Assembly (NCBI RefSeq): GCF_029691405.1
Contig: NZ_CP121467.1
Span: 1,736,001-1,800,000, forward strand
Length of the DNA stretch: 64,000 nucleotides
Source: Streptococcus sp. D7B5
Lineage (GTDB): Bacteria; Bacillota; Bacilli; Lactobacillales; Streptococcaceae
Direction of reading: 5' to 3'
Shown: one piece after another, positions 36,789 to 46,528 of the stretch
How positions within the stretch are numbered: the stretch's first letter is position 1
How the letters are laid out: the number at the start of each line of letters is the position of its first letter
Program-made: the position numbers and the translations under genes
Notes under the pieces: generated by a model
What the model was told of the DNA's origin: nothing
Databases searched by the model: none
The model's input: only the letters and a program-made list of their open reading frames with translations

Positions 36789-36857
36789 GTGAAAGAAAAG
36801 TTTAGTTTTTCTAGTGGAACTCAGGTGACTTTTGAAAAGTGGATCAACTTTTTCTGA
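36789..36857 (+). CDS. Possible 22-residue peptide ORF upstream of the LanFEG-like operon
   Basis: GTG at 36789 preceded at a slightly long distance by GGAGAGAAG, closed by TGA at 36857. The product is short and aromatic-rich (starts VKEKFSFSSG, ends WINFF). It overlaps the first of the phased TCTG repeats. It may be chance; it is recorded because a small peptide beside an immunity-type ABC transporter and sensor could be relevant. Confidence 0.15.
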   Translation: MKEKFSFSSGTQVTFEKWINFF

Positions 36858-36905
36858 AATTTCTGTTTAATCTCTGAACTAATTCTGAACTAGATTGGGT
36901 ATACT
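36853..36905 (+). promoter_or_regulatory. Promoter with four phased TCTG repeats before the LanFEG/two-component operon
   Basis: TCTG occurs at 36853, 36862, 36873 and 36884, spaced 9, 11 and 11 bp. The last two extend to TCTGAACTA. The array leads into the -10 TATACT (36900-36905), and no other -35 is present. Direct repeats at one helical turn are how OmpR-family regulators usually bind, and the operon encodes such a regulator. Confidence 0.55.
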
Positions 36906-36933
36906 GGAGAAAATAAAGATAAAGGAGTTCAGT

Positions 36934-37641
36934 ATGGAACATATTGTAAAAATTGATCGTGTTTCTAAAAAATATGGAGACAAGCAAATTTTAAAGGATA
37001 TTTCTTTTACAGCTAGGAGTGGTCGCATTACGGCTTTTCTAGGACATAATGGTGCAGGAAAAAGCTCGACCTTGAGGATTCTCTTGGGCTTAGATCGGGC
37101 GACAGCAGGAACTGCGACTTTTGATGGACAAACCTATCAGTCAATGATTTATCCTCTCAAAACAGTAGGTGCAGCTTTTGACGGTATTGGAGGTCTGCCA
37201 AATAGAAAGGTTTACGACCATCTGCATATTATTGCTGCAAGTAATGCTATTCCGAAGTTTCGGATTGATGAGGTATTGGATATGACTGGGATCGCTCATA
37301 AGAAAAAGGATTTCTTATCAAGCCTGTCTCTAGGAGAGGGGCAGCGCCTGGGGTTGGCAGTAGCTTTACTAGGTGATCCTCAGTTTCTTATATTAGATGA
37401 GCCGACTAATGGACTAGATCCAAGTGGGATTAAGTGGTTTAGAAGGTTCATTCGCCAGCAGGCTGATTTTGGGAAAACCGTCCTTCTATCCTCTCATATC
37501 CTGTCTGAGGTACAAATGGTAACAGATGATGTAGTCTTGATTCATCATGGGCAAATTATCGAACAGGGAACGCTAGAAGATGTATTACAAGGAACAGATA
37601 GTTTAGAAGAGCTCTTCTTCGACTTAACAGAGGAGGTTTAA
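36934..37641 (+). CDS. LanF/BcrA-type ABC transporter ATP-binding protein
   Basis: A 235-residue ATPase. Walker A GHNGAGKS is at 37-44; the signature is the variant LSLGEGQR, common in BcrA/LanF-type ATPases; Walker B is FLILDEPTNGLDPSG and the H-loop LLSSHILSE. It pairs with two ABC-2-type permeases encoded directly downstream, the LanFEG layout used for self-protection against lantibiotics or for bacitracin-type resistance. The ATG at 36934 with AAAGGAG was chosen; the longer frame begins inside the -10 region. Confidence 0.9.
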   Translation: MEHIVKIDRVSKKYGDKQILKDISFTARSGRITAFLGHNGAGKSSTLRILLGLDRATAGTATFDGQTYQSMIYPLKTVGAAFDGIGGLPNRKVYDHLHIIAASNAIPKFRIDEVLDMTGIAHKKKDFLSSLSLGEGQRLGLAVALLGDPQFLILDEPTNGLDPSGIKWFRRFIRQQADFGKTVLLSSHILSEVQMVTDDVVLIHHGQIIEQGTLEDVLQGTDSLEELFFDLTEEV

Positions 37642-37642
37642 G

Positions 37643-38431
37643 ATGAAAGAGACGATGTCCTTATTGCATTCAGAATGGTTGAAAATCCGATCAATCAAGG
37701 CTTTCAAAGTGAGTGTGGCCTTCATGCTACTATTGGTGCCTGTCGTATCCTGGTTGGAGGGCCGACAATATCTGTCTATCGGCTTGGATGCTACACCTGA
37801 GACGGTTCCTAATCTGATAAACGCCATTGATCCGCTTGAATATCTAGGTCTTAATGGCGCTTCTATGGCGGTCATGGTTTTGGTCATTTTAGCTGGAATT
37901 TTGGGAGCTATGGAATTTCAGTCTCATAGCTTGCGAACCAGTCTATTGGCTTGTAATAACCGCTTGAAGCTACTTATGGGGAAAATATTGACCTTTGGTT
38001 TGTTTTCACTCATCATTAGCTTGTTATCCATTTATTTGAGCTATATGGTCATGCATCTGGCTTTAGGAAAGGAAGGGCTTGATCCGATTTTGCTCAATCA
38101 GGCAGCTTGGAGTTTGATTTTGTGGAAAACCTTATCTCTAACCCTCTTGGGGATCCTTTCATTTTTGTTAGGTTTATTGGCTCGGACCATGCTAGTTTCT
38201 CTGCTATTTCTCGTACCCCAGATCTATAATCTGGGAAACTACCTAGCTGCTCACACGAGTTGGGGAGCTTATCTGCCACAACCAGCAGGAGAGTTGTTTG
38301 CGGCAACGCCAACTTCCCAATATGCCAACAATCCCTTGCAAGGACTCTTGATACTAAGCGTATGGCTGCTAGTCATCGGCGGCATGGCTTCTCTGCGCTT
38401 TTTGAAGACGGATTTAGGAGGGCGATACTGA
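37643..38431 (+). CDS. ABC-2 type permease (LanE/LanG-like) 1
   Basis: A 262-residue protein with about six hydrophobic segments and the family opening LLHSEWLKIRSIKAFKVSVAFMLLLVP. The first extracellular loop (about residues 38-70) is polar, then EFQSHSLRTSLL precedes the second helix. Starts one base after the ATPase stop and overlaps the next permease gene by one base (TGATG). It is probably a subunit of a heterodimeric membrane domain with the next protein. Confidence 0.87.
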   Translation: MKETMSLLHSEWLKIRSIKAFKVSVAFMLLLVPVVSWLEGRQYLSIGLDATPETVPNLINAIDPLEYLGLNGASMAVMVLVILAGILGAMEFQSHSLRTSLLACNNRLKLLMGKILTFGLFSLIISLLSIYLSYMVMHLALGKEGLDPILLNQAAWSLILWKTLSLTLLGILSFLLGLLARTMLVSLLFLVPQIYNLGNYLAAHTSWGAYLPQPAGELFAATPTSQYANNPLQGLLILSVWLLVIGGMASLRFLKTDLGGRY

Positions 38432-39153
38432 TGATAAAAGCTCTGCTTAGAAGTGAATGGATTAAGTTCCGTTCTTACTATCTCGCTCTTGCTGCAGCCT
38501 TGGTGGTTCTGGTAGTCGTTCCTTTTTTCCTGATGAATCTTGACTATAGTCAGACAGCAGTTGGTCAGACGAAGGCTCTGAGCGAGGTTTTGCATGCCCT
38601 CTATCTGGCGCAGCCTGTCATCGTCATCTTCACTTCTCTCTATTTTGCCCAGGAGTTTGTCAAGTCTGGGATGCGAACGAATTTTCTAACCGTATCAAAT
38701 AGAAAGGCTTGGTTGGCTGGGAAATTCCTTTTTCTGGCCGTTCTGCTCTTGGTTTTCTACAGTGTCATGATAGGCAGCTGTTTCTTTGTTATGCTGGCTC
38801 GATTTGACCTAGACTTTAGCTGGTCCTTACTGGGGAAATTCCTTTATTACAGCTCTTTTGGTCTTTTTAGCAATCTTTTTCTGGCTTTTTTAACTGCCGG
38901 CCTCGCTTTGCTCTTTCAATCTTGGGTTGTGCCGGTGTCGGTGCTATTTCCTCTCTTGATTGGTCTTAGCCGTTTATTGGCAACTTTTATCAAAGAAGCA
39001 AAGTACCTGCCCGATCTGGCTACGCTAAATCTTTTTGAGTTTGAAGGGCTTCAGCATTCAATAGATCTATCAGGGTTGGGAATACAGCTGTTCTGGCTAG
39101 CTTTGATTTGGAGCTCTGCTATATTCTTGACCTTGAAACGAGATGTTCGCTAG
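38431..39153 (+). CDS. ABC-2 type permease (LanE/LanG-like) 2
   Basis: A 240-residue protein with about six hydrophobic segments, opening MIKALLRSEWIKFRSYYLALA, clearly the same fold as the preceding permease (EFVKSGMRTNFLTVS corresponds to its EFQSHSLRTSLLACN). The start overlaps the upstream stop (TGATG) and GGAGGGCG lies upstream; the longer upstream frame only shadows the first permease. With the ATPase and the other permease it forms a LanFEG-like exporter. Confidence 0.87.
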   Translation: MIKALLRSEWIKFRSYYLALAAALVVLVVVPFFLMNLDYSQTAVGQTKALSEVLHALYLAQPVIVIFTSLYFAQEFVKSGMRTNFLTVSNRKAWLAGKFLFLAVLLLVFYSVMIGSCFFVMLARFDLDFSWSLLGKFLYYSSFGLFSNLFLAFLTAGLALLFQSWVVPVSVLFPLLIGLSRLLATFIKEAKYLPDLATLNLFEFEGLQHSIDLSGLGIQLFWLALIWSSAIFLTLKRDVR

Positions 39154-39165
39154 AGGTATGCTATA

Positions 39166-39864
39166 ATGGAAATCATGAGACAGTATCGTATTTTGGTGGT
39201 TGATGACGACCGGAGCATTTTAAAGCTGGTGAAAAACGTCCTAGAGCTCGATGCTTATGACGTGACGACGCTTGATCGGATAGAAGAGCTAGAGCTGACG
39301 GATTTTGTAGGATATGATTTGATTCTGCTAGATGTGATGATGGCGCCTGTTAATGGTTTTGAGCTGTGTTCCTACATTCGTCCTCATCTTTCGTGTCCAA
39401 TTATCTTTCTGACGGCTAAGGAGTTAGAGGCGGACAAGGTGGAAGGGCTCTTTCGCGGAGCAGATGACTATATTGTCAAACCTTTTGGGACCAAAGAATT
39501 GCTGGCGCGTGTCAGAGCTCATCTTCGGCGGGAGGAAAGACGGGAGGAGCGCTATTCCGAAATTGCTTCTTGTCAATTTTATCCAGAGCTCTATGAAGTT
39601 GCCTGTTTTGGTAAAGTCTTGAAATTTTCAGAGCGAGAGTTTAAGTTGCTACATTTACTAGCTAGCAATCCCAAGCAGACCTTTTCAGCTGAACGCCTGC
39701 ATACCTTGCTTTACCCAGAAAGCTCAGAAACACAGCTTCGCTCTATCTCAGAATACGTATATCAGATTCGCCAAAAATGCAAACAAGAAGGTCTGCAAGC
39801 AATCGCAACAGTGAGAGGAGTAGGCTATAGATGGCAATTAGAACCCGAAATTTCAAAAGCCTAG
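39166..39864 (+). CDS. OmpR/PhoB-family response regulator
   Basis: A 232-residue protein: receiver domain with acidic pocket VVDDDRS, phosphoacceptor Asp56 in LLDVMMAPVNG, switch Thr in FLTAKE and Lys in IVKPFG, then a winged-helix DNA-binding domain (FSEREFKLLHLLASNPKQTFSAERL). Start 39166 is nine bases from GAGG. However, TGCTATAAT at 39159-39167 resembles an extended -10, so a second, nearly leaderless start at ATG 39175 is conceivable. Its likely target is the phased TCTG array at 36853-36892. Confidence 0.92.
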   Translation: MEIMRQYRILVVDDDRSILKLVKNVLELDAYDVTTLDRIEELELTDFVGYDLILLDVMMAPVNGFELCSYIRPHLSCPIIFLTAKELEADKVEGLFRGADDYIVKPFGTKELLARVRAHLRREERREERYSEIASCQFYPELYEVACFGKVLKFSEREFKLLHLLASNPKQTFSAERLHTLLYPESSETQLRSISEYVYQIRQKCKQEGLQAIATVRGVGYRWQLEPEISKA

Positions 39865-40862
39865 TCTGGACAACTAGCTTGAAAATCGTCTTTTTTCATG
39901 TTTTGATTTTTGTGCTTATAGGCTATGAATTTACGCAAGGAAGTGATTACGTTCTTTTCACCTTGTTCTTCTGGGCAGGGAGCTTGCTGCTGATTACTTT
40001 TTATCATATTTTGAAATTGCTCCGAAAAATCGACAGGGAAATAAAAATGCTAAAGAGCGAGAAGCTTTTAGAAGAAAATCAAAGTCAGCTTTTTCGGATT
40101 GAGGAAATGCTAGAAGTTTATAGCGATTTACGGAGCAGCCACCAAGAAAATGCTCATCTTCTAGAAAGAGAGCAGCAGCATAATCAGGAGTTGATTTTAC
40201 AGCTATCAGCGACATCGCACGATTTGAAGACGCCCCTAACTGTAATTAAGGGGAATGCTGAACTCTTGGAATTGGCGCAGTTAGGCCAGCCACAGGCAGA
40301 CTATGCTTCTGAGATTTTGCAGGCCAGTCACAAGATGGAAGAGTATTGTGGCTCTTTGATTGATTACGCTAAGACTTTTCAGATTGATTCTAATCAGTTC
40401 ATTCAGCTTTCCTTAGGGGATTTTTTGGCTTATCTACAGGATGATTGGGCACTGTTCAGCAAACAGGAAAGCTATCATTTTTATCTCCAAGAAGATTGTG
40501 ATCTTAGCTTGAGATTGTCCATTCATTTGGACTATCTCAAGCGGGCTTTGCTCAATATCTTACTGAATGCGCTTGAACATGCTAATCAGGACCAAAAGGA
40601 AGTCAAGCTAACGGTATCAGTGCAGCAGGACCAGTTGGTTTTTGCTATCTGGAACAATGGCCCTGCATTTTCTGAGGAGATGCTGCTGGGAGCAGAACTG
40701 CTCTTTTACCAGAGTGACCAAAGCCGCAATTCAACTAATCCCCATCATGGTATCGGCTTAGCCTTTTCTAAGCAGGTAGCTCTCTTGCATGGTGGTCGTC
40801 TGACCCTGATCAATCTAGACCAAGGAGGAGCCTCTGTCGAGTTGACAATTTCATTGAAATAA
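39831..40862 (+). CDS. Intramembrane-sensing histidine kinase
   Basis: A 343-residue kinase with two transmembrane helices (about 15-34 and 40-62) and almost no extracellular loop, a coiled coil, the HisKA box ATSHDLKTPLTVIKGNAELLE with His130, the N-box LLNILLNALEHANQ and the G2 box HHGIGLAFSKQ. Such compact sensors usually detect antimicrobial peptides through a partner ABC transporter. The gene overlaps the response regulator by 34 bp, with AGGAG in the regulator's last codons. Confidence 0.92.
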   Translation: MAIRTRNFKSLVWTTSLKIVFFHVLIFVLIGYEFTQGSDYVLFTLFFWAGSLLLITFYHILKLLRKIDREIKMLKSEKLLEENQSQLFRIEEMLEVYSDLRSSHQENAHLLEREQQHNQELILQLSATSHDLKTPLTVIKGNAELLELAQLGQPQADYASEILQASHKMEEYCGSLIDYAKTFQIDSNQFIQLSLGDFLAYLQDDWALFSKQESYHFYLQEDCDLSLRLSIHLDYLKRALLNILLNALEHANQDQKEVKLTVSVQQDQLVFAIWNNGPAFSEEMLLGAELLFYQSDQSRNSTNPHHGIGLAFSKQVALLHGGRLTLINLDQGGASVELTISLK

Positions 40863-40882
40863 ATGAGAATGGAAAATCATAA

Positions 40883-40934
40883 AAACGCATAATACCAAGT
40901 GTCCAAAAGACTTGATATTATGCGTTTGATTTTT
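40883..40934 (+). terminator. Long-stem terminator after the two-component operon
   Basis: An 18-bp stem with one mismatch (AAACGCATAATACCAAGT, 40883-40900, with ACTTGATATTATGCGTTT, 40910-40927), loop GTCCAAAAG, then GATTTTTTTT. It is longer than usual and may also act for the converging DUF1846 gene. Confidence 0.88.
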
Positions 40935-40997
40935 TTTATTATGTAAAGATTTACTGGATTTTTCTCTCAAATGGAGTTTTTGTCCAGCCTTGTTTAT

Positions 40998-42482
40998 TTA
41001 TTTGCGATACAAGCGATCGTATTGGTAGTAAGGGTCAAAGGTTACGTTGATACCTAGTTTGCGAAGGACATTCTTGTCTTCATCGGTCAAAATGATGGTT
41101 GAGTGGGCTTCGCTTCCTTTGAGATTCCCAAGTTCCTCCATGGCACGCGCAGCGTCAGGATTTTCCATAGCTGTGATTGCAAGTGCAATCAGGATTTCAT
41201 TTGAGTGGAGGCGAGGATTGCGACTACCGAGATGATTGATTTTAAGACCTTGAATTGGTTTGACGACTTCAGGTTCGATTAATTTTACTTCCTTAGCGAT
41301 GTTAGCTGATTTTTTGATGGCATTGATCAAGGCTGCAGCTGTAGGACCAAAGAGTTCAGAGTTCTTGCCAGTGACGATTTCCCCATTTGGCAATTCGAGA
41401 GCAAGGGCAGGCCCACCAGTTTCTTCTGCTTTTTGGCGTGCAGCGACAGCAACCTTACGGTCTGCAGGTGTGATACCGAGGTCGTTCATGAGAAGTTCAA
41501 TTTTCTTGACAGCAGTTTCTCCGACTTTTTCAGCTTTAAAATCAAGAACAGTCTGGTAGTAGCGACGGATGATTTCTTGTTTAGAAGCTTCGATAGCAGA
41601 TTCATTATCAGTAATAGCGAAGCCAACCATGTTGACACCCATGTCTGTTGGTGAAGCGTATGGAGATTCACCTAGGATACGTTCCAACATACGCTTGAGC
41701 ACTGGGAAAATTTCGATATCACGGTTGTAATTGACAGTGGTTTCTCCGTAGGTTTGGAGATGGAAAGGGTCAATCATATTAACATCATCAAGGTCTGCGG
41801 TTGCAGCCTCGTAGGCCAAGTTGACTGGATGATGAAGGGGTAGGTTCCAAACTGGGAAGGTTTCAAACTTAGCGTAACCAGACTTGATGCCATTGAGTTG
41901 GTCATGGTACATATTGGACATACAAGTTGCCAATTTTCCAGAACCAGGTCCAGGAGCTGTCACGACGATCAAGTTACGACTGGTTTTGATGTAGTCGTTT
42001 TTCCCCATACCTTCAGGAGAAATGATGTGGTCCATATCGGTCGGATATCCTTTGATCGGATAATGAAGATAAGAATCAATCCCGTTTTTATCTAACTGGT
42101 TGCGGAAGGCATCTGCAGCGGGTTGTCCAGCGTATTGTGTGATGACAACCGAACCAACAAAAATTCCCAGCTCATTGAATTTGTCAATCAAACGAAGAAC
42201 TTCTTGGTCATAAGAAATGCCTAGGTCACCACGCGCTTTAGAATGTTCGATATTGCTTGCGTTAATGGCGATCACAACTTCAACCTTCTCTTTCAATTCT
42301 TGCAAGAGCTTGATTTTATTGTCAGGCTCATAACCAGGAAGAACGCGAGCAGCGTGGAAATCTTCTAACATTTTGCCACCAAACTCCAAGTAGAGCTTGC
42401 CGTCAAATTGGTTAATGCGCTCCAAAATGTGGTCGCGCTGTAGATTCAAATATTGTTCAGAACTAAAAGCTTGTTTTTTCAT
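40998..42482 (-). CDS. DUF1846 family protein
   Basis: A 494-residue cytosolic protein of the DUF1846 family, starting [37 protein letters not shown] glycine-rich phosphate-binding-like loop [13 protein letters not shown] occurs near residue 180, and a tail with [12 protein letters not shown] closes it. The family is widespread in Firmicutes, structurally characterised in pneumococcus as I recall, but of unknown function. GAGGT precedes the start. It lies next to dexB. Confidence 0.88.
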   Translation of the reverse strand: MKKQAFSSEQYLNLQRDHILERINQFDGKLYLEFGGKMLEDFHAARVLPGYEPDNKIKLLQELKEKVEVVIAINASNIEHSKARGDLGISYDQEVLRLIDKFNELGIFVGSVVITQYAGQPAADAFRNQLDKNGIDSYLHYPIKGYPTDMDHIISPEGMGKNDYIKTSRNLIVVTAPGPGSGKLATCMSNMYHDQLNGIKSGYAKFETFPVWNLPLHHPVNLAYEAATADLDDVNMIDPFHLQTYGETTVNYNRDIEIFPVLKRMLERILGESPYASPTDMGVNMVGFAITDNESAIEASKQEIIRRYYQTVLDFKAEKVGETAVKKIELLMNDLGITPADRKVAVAARQKAEETGGPALALELPNGEIVTGKNSELFGPTAAALINAIKKSANIAKEVKLIEPEVVKPIQGLKINHLGSRNPRLHSNEILIALAITAMENPDAARAMEELGNLKGSEAHSTIILTDEDKNVLRKLGINVTFDPYYQYDRLYRK

Positions 42483-42501
42483 TTTTTTACCTCTGACCTC
42501 T

Positions 42502-42507
42502 ATTATA
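42502..42507 (-). promoter_or_regulatory. -10 of the DUF1846 gene
   Basis: Perfect TATAAT on the minus strand, 20 bp from the start codon; the -35 (TTTCCT at 17 bases) is weak. Confidence 0.45.
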
Positions 42508-42562
42508 ATAAAAAATTGGAAGATAGGAAACTACGGAGTCAAAAAAGAAATCAAAAAGATTA

Positions 42563-42576
42563 GGCAAACGCTTGCA
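42563..42576 (+). promoter_or_regulatory. cre site (CcpA) over the dexB -35
   Basis: GGCAAACGCTTGCA; its reverse complement TGCAAGCGTTTGCC matches the cre consensus TGWAARCGYTWNCW at 12 of 14 positions. It overlaps the -35 of dexB, a position for carbon catabolite repression by CcpA. Confidence 0.7.
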
Positions 42577-42600
42577 CTAAGTTTGAAAAAGCGCTATCAT
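42572..42600 (+). promoter_or_regulatory. Promoter of dexB
   Basis: TTGCAC (42572-42577), 17 bases, TATCAT (42595-42600). Confidence 0.6.
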
Positions 42601-42625
42601 AGACTATAGATTATTAAAATAATGA

Positions 42626-44245
<1,620 letters not shown>

Positions 44246-44252
44246 AATAAGT

Positions 44253-44285
44253 GAACCTCAAGCCTTTGATGCTTGGGGTTCTTTT
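44253..44285 (+). terminator. Terminator of dexB
   Basis: GAACCTCAAGC (44253-44263) pairs with GCTTGGGGTTC (44271-44281), one U-G pair, then TTTT. Confidence 0.87.
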
Positions 44286-44355
44286 ACTAAAAAATATATA
44301 GAAAAGCCTCTAAAAAATATTTGTTAGAATTTTCTAAAAAATCTGGCTAAAGTCC

Positions 44356-44383
44356 TTGCTTTTATGAAAAAATAGGGTATAAT
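44356..44383 (+). promoter_or_regulatory. Promoter of the first AliB-like gene
   Basis: TTGCTT (44356-44361), 16 bases, perfect TATAAT (44378-44383). Confidence 0.65.
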
Positions 44384-44414
44384 GGTGAAAACACTATCTT
44401 TAAGGAGATTACTT

Positions 44415-46382
44415 ATGAAATCGAAAAAGTGGCTCTTAGGAGCAGGTGCTGTTTTGAGTGCAGCCATACTGTTAACTGCTTGTGGGCAAAGTGAAAAGAA
44501 AGCGGATGCTCCCAAGACTTTCTCTTATGTCTACGCTATGGATCCATCTTCTTTGGATTATAGTGTGACGAGCAAGAGCTCAACCTCTGACGTTATAGCA
44601 AACGTTGTTGATGGTCTTTTGGAAAATGATAAGTATGGGAACTTAATTCCATCACTTGCAGAAGACTGGTCTGTTTCAAAGGATGGTTTGACTTACACCT
44701 ACAAACTTCGTAAGGGTGTAAAATGGTATACTTCTGATGGAGAAGAATACGCTGAAGTTAAGGCCAAAGACTTTGTTACTGGGCTTAAACATGCTGCTGA
44801 CGGAAAATCAGATGGTCTTTCTTTGATTCAGGATTCTATCAAAGGTTTGGCAGAGTATGTTAGTGGTGAGAGCAATGATTTCTCTACCGTAGGAGTTAAG
44901 GCTGTTGATGATTACACGGTAGAATACACGCTCAACAAACCAGAAAGTTTCTGGAACTCTAAGGTCACAACTGCAACCATGCTGCCAGTTAATGAAGAAT
45001 TTTTGAATTCTAAAGGGAGCGACTACGGTGCACCAACCCCATCAGGTATCCTATATAATGGTCCTTATTTCTTGAAATCATTGACTTCAAAATCAGTCAT
45101 CGAATATGAAAAGAATCCAAACTACTGGGATAAGGACAATGTCAAGATTGACAATATTAAACTAACTTTCTACGATGGATCAGACCAAGAATCTTTGATT
45201 CGTAGCTTTACACAAGGTGCCTATACAACAGCTCGTCTCTTCCCAACAAGTTCAAATTTTGAGTCAACTAAACAAGAGTACGGCGATAAGATTGTTTATA
45301 GTCCACAAGAAGCGACAAGCTACTACCTCACTGTTAACGTAAACCGCCAATCTTATAATAAAACAGCCAAAACAGACGAGGCTCAAAAAACTTCAACGAA
45401 AGAAGCTCTTCTCAACAAGAACTTCCGTCAGGCGCTGAACTTTGCTCTTGACCGTCATTCTTATACTGCTCAGTTGAATGGTGAAGAAGGTGCGAACAAG
45501 ATTATCCGTAACAGCCTAGTGCCTCATGACTACGTTCAAGTGGGTGAAAAAACCTTTGGAGAGTTGGCACAGGCAGAGCTCGTTTCATATGGAGACCAGT
45601 GGAAAGATGTAGCCCTTACAGATGGCAAGGATACGATTTACAGTCCTGAAAAAGCTAAGGCAGCCTTTGCTAAAGCCAAGGAAGAATTGCAAGCCAAGGG
45701 TGTTACCTTCCCAATCCATTTGGATATCCCCGTTGAACAAACAGATGTAATCGCGGTTCAACAAACCAACTCACTCAAGCAGTCTATCGAATCATCACTT
45801 GGTACTGAAAATGTCATTGTCGATGTCCTTCAAATGACCGATAATGAGAAATTGAGCATTACATCTCAAGCCAAGGTTCCATCCCAAAAAGACTATGACT
45901 TGAACGGAACTGGTTGGGGGCCAGACTATCAAGACCCAGCTACCTACCTCAACATCCTTGATGCTAAGAAGGGTTCTGCCCTTAAACACTTGGGGATTAA
46001 GCGCGGAAATGATCCAGAAGTGATGGCTCAAGTTGGATTGGACGAATACAAGAAACTCTTGGATGACGCTGCAGCTGAAACAAGCGACCTTAACAAGCGT
46101 TATGAAAAATATGCTAAAGCTCAAGCTTGGGTATCGGATAGTTCACTTTTAATCCCAGTTGCTTCTTCAGGTGGTTCTCCAACGGTTAGCCGTACTGTAC
46201 CATTTACAAAAGCTTACTCTCAAGTCGGGATCAAGGGAGACCCATTTGTGTTCAAAGGTTTGGAGTTGCAAAATGACGTTGTGACTGCAAAAGAATACGA
46301 AGAAGCCTTCAAGAAATGGCAACAAGAAAAAATCGAGACAAATGCCAAATACCAAAAAGAACTTGAAAAACACGTCAAGTAA
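44415..46382 (+). CDS. AliB-like oligopeptide-binding lipoprotein 1 (AliC-like)
   Basis: A 655-residue family 5 solute-binding protein with a lipoprotein signal peptide (lipobox LTAC, Cys near residue 24) and conserved family segments (DGLLENDKYGNLIPSLAEDWSVSKDGLTYTYKLRKGVKWYT). It delivers peptides to an Ami-type oligopeptide ABC transporter; no transporter genes are here, so it must share the chromosomal Ami system. In pneumococcus and S. mitis, two such aliB-like genes sit in the dexB-aliA capsule region. The ATG at 44415 follows AAGGAG; the longer frame begins in the -10. Confidence 0.9.
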   Translation: MKSKKWLLGAGAVLSAAILLTACGQSEKKADAPKTFSYVYAMDPSSLDYSVTSKSSTSDVIANVVDGLLENDKYGNLIPSLAEDWSVSKDGLTYTYKLRKGVKWYTSDGEEYAEVKAKDFVTGLKHAADGKSDGLSLIQDSIKGLAEYVSGESNDFSTVGVKAVDDYTVEYTLNKPESFWNSKVTTATMLPVNEEFLNSKGSDYGAPTPSGILYNGPYFLKSLTSKSVIEYEKNPNYWDKDNVKIDNIKLTFYDGSDQESLIRSFTQGAYTTARLFPTSSNFESTKQEYGDKIVYSPQEATSYYLTVNVNRQSYNKTAKTDEAQKTSTKEALLNKNFRQALNFALDRHSYTAQLNGEEGANKIIRNSLVPHDYVQVGEKTFGELAQAELVSYGDQWKDVALTDGKDTIYSPEKAKAAFAKAKEELQAKGVTFPIHLDIPVEQTDVIAVQQTNSLKQSIESSLGTENVIVDVLQMTDNEKLSITSQAKVPSQKDYDLNGTGWGPDYQDPATYLNILDAKKGSALKHLGIKRGNDPEVMAQVGLDEYKKLLDDAAAETSDLNKRYEKYAKAQAWVSDSSLLIPVASSGGSPTVSRTVPFTKAYSQVGIKGDPFVFKGLELQNDVVTAKEYEEAFKKWQQEKIETNAKYQKELEKHVK

Positions 46383-46395
46383 TCTATAAATAGAC

Positions 46396-46427
46396 AAGGA
46401 AGTTGCAGGAAACTGTGCTTCCTTTTT
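46396..46427 (+). terminator. Terminator of the first AliB-like gene
   Basis: AAGGAAG (46396-46402) pairs with CTTCCTT, continued by a TGCAG/CTGTG inner stem with GAAA loop, then TTT. Confidence 0.8.
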
Positions 46428-46461
46428 GTTTTGAGACACCAGTTGTCATAAAAGCAGCAAC

Positions 46462-46506
46462 TTTACATTTTTGAATAAATTTGATAAAATATGGTTATGT
46501 TATAAA
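46462..46506 (+). promoter_or_regulatory. Promoter region of the second AliB-like gene
   Basis: Two candidates: TTTACA (46462-46467) with TAAAAT (46484-46489) at 16 bases, and an extended -10 TGTTATAAA (46498-46506) without a -35. The second would give a very short leader. Confidence 0.45.
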
Positions 46507-46528
46507 AAGTGACATAAAGGAGTGAATG

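Noticed and set aside
44389..44403. CiaR box upstream of the first AliB-like gene
   Set aside because: Only one TTTAAG-like element is present; the required second copy with 5-bp spacing is missing.
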